Assembly (NCBI RefSeq): GCF_003576455.2
Contig: NZ_CP032869.1
Span: 248,001 to 312,000 of the forward strand
Source: Mucilaginibacter celer
GTDB taxonomy: Bacteria; Bacteroidota; Bacteroidia; Sphingobacteriales; Sphingobacteriaceae
Length of the DNA: 64,000 nt
Reading direction: 5' to 3'
Both the position numbers and the translations under genes were made by a program. Position 1 is the first letter of the stretch. Each line of letters begins with the position of its first letter. The notes beneath the pieces are model-generated. The model ran no database searches. It saw only the letters and a program-made list of their open reading frames with translations, and was not told where the DNA came from. Of this stretch, positions 60,933-64,000 are shown piece after piece.

Positions 60933-62126
60933 TTACAATGGCATGAAGGCTACTGTGCCACCCACCCAGTTATAATCCTTGTTATAGCGTACGCCAATCA
61001 TTTTTCCGCGGCTTAACCTTGCCAGGTTTATAGCCAGCGTTGGCTTTTCGTCGCCATCAGGCCAGAGGTACAACAATCGGATCTCGGCCTTAACACCGCC
61101 TTCCGGCGATTGTACTACCGGCTCATAAGCTACTTTTTGCTGCAGAATCCAATTTTCAGGATCGGTTATAGCTTCAATATCGGCCTTACTAATATCGATG
61201 ATCACGCCCTGACCTGCAAAGGAGAACAACGGTTTAAGTACATAGTTTTCCAGATCGGCAGGAATTTGTTCCACCTGGTGCAAAAACTGTGTTTTGGGCA
61301 CGTAATTGCCGCTTAAAAAAGGCATGGTGAATTTGCTTACGCGATAAAACCAGTTGGGATGAGTGATCCATTCTACCTCAAGGGGCTGGCGGATATCAGC
61401 CACTTTGGTAAATATATCCGGATCGCCGGCTATCTCATCAAATATCAGGCGGTTATAAATACGTTTGATTTGCTTTTTATCATCGCCGGCCATATAGTAA
61501 AGCTTTTTGCCTTCCTGTATCAAATCGCTTAGGGATACCACCGGGGTACCGATATATTTTTGGGTGAGATAAAAATCAACCGCGGTTTTTTGTTCAGGAG
61601 CGTTTACATCCATTAAAACTACCTCATCGGGTTGGTATGGACCGAGGACGGTTTTTTTCAGCAGATCAAGATAGCTTTTCTTATCCAACCCGCCGAAGAA
61701 GATAGTTTCATCTTCCGCAATCTCATAAACATCGCGATAGGTATCTCCCAAATGCACCTGGAAGCCATAAAGCGACGGAAAGCCCTGTAACTCGATCAGT
61801 TTAGGTACTATGTTTCCCTGTTCATCTTTACAGATCCCAAAATCGAGCGCGATAAAATGCGGGTGGTCATTCTCATTGGCTACACGCCAGAAATCGGGGA
61901 TGGCACGTTCAGTAAGTTCTTTAAAGTTGGGTTGGAGGATGGTGTTGATAATATCATTGCCTGCTGCCACAAGTTTATCCCCGAAGTCGGCAGTTAAAAA
62001 CACAGGCGTTTCTGCTACGCGAAAGGGGACAGGCTCTTTCAGGCTTTCGTTCAGTTTGGCAAGAAATTGCTGATACTTTTCATCGCTGAAAGCATCATTA
62101 AATGTTTTTCTGGCTGACGGGTTCAT
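60933..62126 (-). CDS. ATP-grasp-like protein of the GCS2 cluster
   Basis: This 397-residue soluble protein has an ATP-grasp-like C-terminal half, with ENYVLKPLFSFAGQGVIID (ATP-binding Lys and Gly-rich loop), ENWILQQKV and AEIRLLYLW, and an N-terminal half with LIELQGFPSLYGFQ. It resembles glutathionylspermidine-synthase and pre-ATP-grasp groups at the level of motifs. Such enzymes join a carboxylate to an amine using ATP. It lies downstream of a glutamine amidotransferase and a GCS2 ligase in the same direction, so the three probably act in one pathway. The substrates are unknown. Confidence 0.65.
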   Translation of the reverse strand: MNPSARKTFNDAFSDEKYQQFLAKLNESLKEPVPFRVAETPVFLTADFGDKLVAAGNDIINTILQPNFKELTERAIPDFWRVANENDHPHFIALDFGICKDEQGNIVPKLIELQGFPSLYGFQVHLGDTYRDVYEIAEDETIFFGGLDKKSYLDLLKKTVLGPYQPDEVVLMDVNAPEQKTAVDFYLTQKYIGTPVVSLSDLIQEGKKLYYMAGDDKKQIKRIYNRLIFDEIAGDPDIFTKVADIRQPLEVEWITHPNWFYRVSKFTMPFLSGNYVPKTQFLHQVEQIPADLENYVLKPLFSFAGQGVIIDISKADIEAITDPENWILQQKVAYEPVVQSPEGGVKAEIRLLYLWPDGDEKPTLAINLARLSRGKMIGVRYNKDYNWVGGTVAFMPL

Positions 62127-62144
62127 AAGTATTGGTTTATATTT

Positions 62145-62234
62145 GTCTGAACCGGGATTTGGGGAGATTTTTATGATTTATAAGATTTTGCGTTCATCGC
62201 GGAATCTTTTAATTCTATAAATCACAGTTCAGAC
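62145..62234. repeat. palindromic repeat, GTCTGAACCGGGATTT family
   Basis: GTCTGAACCGGGATTT at 62145 and the complement AAATCACAGTTCAGAC, ending at 62234, bracket a loop with a second pairing AAGATTTTGCG / CGGAATCTTTT. It is related to the family at 161 and 16953. The motif ATCGGTGTAATC follows as a direct repeat (62238-62249 and 62258-62269). Confidence 0.7.
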
Positions 62235-62301
62235 AAAATCGGTGTAATCAAAAATCAATCGGTGTAATCCCAATAAAAAAAATCCGAATTCCGAAATCAA
62301 C

Positions 62302-63129
62302 TCACACAACACCCAAAACGTTCTCCAACGCTGTATCCAAAAAATTAGGTATCAAAGTGTTTTGTGTATGCGTTATCTTATCCGGATCGTCGAGGCGCTG
62401 CAGCATTTCGCGGTATTTAACTTCGCCGTGTTCATTAATTACTTCCTGCTTTTTCTCGTCGCGCATCAGCATCCCCTTCATGCCCGTAGCATCAGCCTCT
62501 GGGTGAAACTGTGTGGCGAAAAAGTAATCGTTATACCTGATAGCCATCATGGCGCGGGGTAAATCAACATGCGGGCGCTCTTTTTCTATCGCTACCAGTT
62601 GCATGTTTAATTCTTTAAACCGCTTTTCATCCGGGTTGATTACCTGCCAGCTACGCGAATCGACAGCGTAAAACGGTTCGGCAAGATTTTTAAATAGTGG
62701 CTCGTTAACCCCCTCCGCTGTTTTGTTCACCGGCAATATCCCGAATGATGGCGACCTGCGCATATTGATATCGCCCAGCTTATAATGCCTGCACATCAGC
62801 TGGAACGAATGGCATACAAAAAACACGTGTTTTTTATCGCCGTTATTGCCCAGATTATGGTCTTCCAGCTTATCAATCAGCCTGAAATATTTCTTTTCCC
62901 ACTCGGTGCCTTCGGTATCTAAAGGGTTTCCCGGTCCACCGCTCGAGATGTAGATATCGAAGTTGAGGTCGGCCATTTCGCATTTTTTGCGTACGTCGAA
63001 GATCTGGTACTCCAGGTCAAGATCATGTTTGGCCTTGTACCGTTTCAAAATATCCTGGAAACCGCGCATGCCTTCGTTTGCTATCCCATCATACAGATCA
63101 AGTATGGCTACTTTTATTGCTGGTTTCAT
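62302..63129 (-). CDS. class I glutamine amidotransferase-like protein
   Basis: This 275-residue protein has the class I GATase triad: Cys106 in FFVCHSFQ, His209 and Glu211 in FHPEA, with the oxyanion-region SGGPGNP (about 63-69). The loop after Cys is CHSFQ where many enzymes read CLGHQ. Its length exceeds the bare domain by a C-terminal tail of about 60 residues. It lies between the ATP-grasp gene and the GCS2 gene, so ammonia it releases, or a gamma-glutamyl bond it cuts, may belong to their pathway. Confidence 0.8.
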   Translation of the reverse strand: MKPAIKVAILDLYDGIANEGMRGFQDILKRYKAKHDLDLEYQIFDVRKKCEMADLNFDIYISSGGPGNPLDTEGTEWEKKYFRLIDKLEDHNLGNNGDKKHVFFVCHSFQLMCRHYKLGDINMRRSPSFGILPVNKTAEGVNEPLFKNLAEPFYAVDSRSWQVINPDEKRFKELNMQLVAIEKERPHVDLPRAMMAIRYNDYFFATQFHPEADATGMKGMLMRDEKKQEVINEHGEVKYREMLQRLDDPDKITHTQNTLIPNFLDTALENVLGVV

Positions 63130-63135
63130 AAGCAG

Positions 63136-63237
63136 GCCCCCTCTAAATCTCCCCCGGTAGGGGAGACTTTCTTATTTCCATTATTTAATTTTAGCATACG
63201 TTAAGCTTTCTTAAGCCCTCCCTTCCGGGGAGGGTTG
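63136..63237. repeat. palindromic repeat, CCTCTAAATC family, copy 2
   Basis: The first 34 bases (63136-63169) are identical to the reverse complement of the right arm of the element after metK. A second G/C-rich arm (CCCTCCCTTCCGGGGAGGG) follows near 63215. It separates the GCS2 and amidotransferase genes. Confidence 0.8.
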
Positions 63238-63254
63238 GGTGGGGCTGTTGGGCT

Positions 63255-64000
63255 TTACAACCCCTTCAAAGTTTGCGATGTGATGTAATCAACCACATCG
63301 GCAAAGTTATTATTTTGCTGGTAAATGGCCAGTTGTCTGTCGGCACCGGTGCCGTGTTCCAGTATGTTATGCACATATTTAAGGTCATCGCGCGAGCCGA
63401 GATCATCTACCACATCATCCACAAAATCCAATAATTCAAGTACTAACGAGCGGGTGTTTACCTCCATCTCTTTACCAAAATCAATCATTTTACCGTCGAT
63501 GCCATAGCGTGCCGCCCGCCATTTATTTTCGTTAATGAGCGCGCGCGAGTAGTTGATAAACTTCATGTTTTGTGCGCGAAGTTTGTACAACTTGGCGCAA
63601 AGTGCCTGGAATAAGGCGGTGAAAGCGATTGTTTCATCAACCAGCATCGGGCAATCGCAAATGCGGAATTCGATGGTTTCGAAAAACGGGTGTACGCGGA
63701 TATCCCACCAGATCTTCTTCGCGTTATCAATACAATTGGTTTTCACCAGCAGTTTTATATAGCGGTCGTACTCTTCAATACTATTGAAATAATCGGGGAT
63801 GCCCGTGCGCGGAAATTTATCAAAAACCTTTGTCCTAAACGATTTAAAGCCGGTATTACGTCCCTCCCAAAACGGAGAGTTAGTTGACAGCGCGTACACA
63901 TGCGGCAAAAAGTAACGCACCTGGTTGGCAATATGAATGGCCATATCGCGCGATTGGATGCCCACATGCACATGCAAACCAAAAATAAGGTTGGAGCGGG
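63255..64000 (-). CDS. GCS2-type carboxylate-amine ligase (partial, runs off the window)
   Basis: The last 248 codons of a glutamate-cysteine ligase-2 (YbdK-like) protein are present; the 5' end lies beyond base 64000. Visible motifs are the NLIFGLHVHVGI strand, RDMAIHIANQVRYFLPH, SPFWEGRNTGFKSFR (active-site region), WWDIRVHPFFETIEFRICDCP with conserved Arg and Glu, and a C-terminal helical end. GCS2 enzymes form amide bonds to glutamate or related acids. It is the first gene of the group with the amidotransferase and the ATP-grasp protein. The internal start at 63977 is not the real one, because the conserved strand continues upstream. Confidence 0.85.
   Translation of the reverse strand, partial: RSNLIFGLHVHVGIQSRDMAIHIANQVRYFLPHVYALSTNSPFWEGRNTGFKSFRTKVFDKFPRTGIPDYFNSIEEYDRYIKLLVKTNCIDNAKKIWWDIRVHPFFETIEFRICDCPMLVDETIAFTALFQALCAKLYKLRAQNMKFINYSRALINENKWRAARYGIDGKMIDFGKEMEVNTRSLVLELLDFVDDVVDDLGSRDDLKYVHNILEHGTGADRQLAIYQQNNNFADVVDYITSQTLKGL

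Noticed and set aside
1..64000. CRISPR arrays, tRNA and rRNA genes, intact insertion sequences
   Set aside because: No regular spaced repeats, cloverleaf-like segments or transposase frames were seen by eye; a tRNA scan was not possible here.

Overview
The window looks like chromosome from a Bacteroidota member, most likely family Sphingobacteriaceae (Mucilaginibacter- or Pedobacter-like). Supporting signs are Bacteroidota-type -7 boxes (TAnnTTTG), a SusC/SusD pair, type IX secretion genes (gldJ, porV), an exbB-exbD-exbD-tonB operon, a short NuoG in a complete nuoA-N operon, and many palindromic intergenic repeats. The genus is inferred from gene content and not proven. I saw no rRNA, tRNA, CRISPR array, prophage or intact insertion sequence.

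Layout. 1-2.7 kb: a secreted monooxygenase-like protein, a cupin gene interrupted by one in-frame TGA, and a NUDIX hydrolase with a lysophospholipid acyltransferase. 3.0-11.1 kb (minus strand): the high-affinity potassium system, with an unlisted 30-residue membrane peptide, kdpF, kdpA, kdpB, kdpC, a KdpD N-terminal half and a separate histidine kinase; kdpE is not here. 11.3-16.8 kb: a SRPBCC protein and a minus-strand operon holding a membrane O-acyltransferase, two CE7-type esterases and an outer-membrane barrel. 17.1-21.1 kb: a radical SAM protein, then a looser accessory stretch with a proline-rich 38-residue ORF, a trypsin-like peptidase plus a 71-residue partner, gene-poor DNA with decayed-looking coding traces, and a membrane protein. 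21.3-24.0 kb: metK preceded by what reads as a SAM-II riboswitch, divergent from a lipid kinase and a SUI1 protein.

24.4-30.3 kb is the TonB energy-transduction operon extended by a PstS-like lipoprotein and a TPR protein, closed by a strong terminator. 30.4-43.7 kb is the nuoABCDEFGHIJKLMN operon, with a hairpin and -7 box between nuoI and nuoJ and a degenerate repeat between nuoF and nuoG. 43.7-48.4 kb holds housekeeping genes (DedA, pyrophosphatase, CNNM transporter, RsmE, DUF4159, biotinyl protein). 48.5-53.0 kb is an isolated SusC/SusD pair. 53.4-57.0 kb has gldJ divergent from porV-ispF. 57.3-60.6 kb is one 1124-residue protein joining a GH18-like, a NodB deacetylase and a GT2 domain. 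60.7-64.0 kb has a FeoB-associated Cys-rich peptide and a GCS2 ligase / glutamine amidotransferase / ATP-grasp cluster whose first gene runs off the window.

The best candidates for something little described are the GCS2-GATase-ATP-grasp cluster, the acyltransferase/double-esterase/barrel operon, the extra small Kdp peptide, the peptidase/small-protein pair and the SAM-II element with an inserted hairpin. Palindromic repeats of several families sit in many of the larger intergenic gaps, including inside the kdp and nuo operons.
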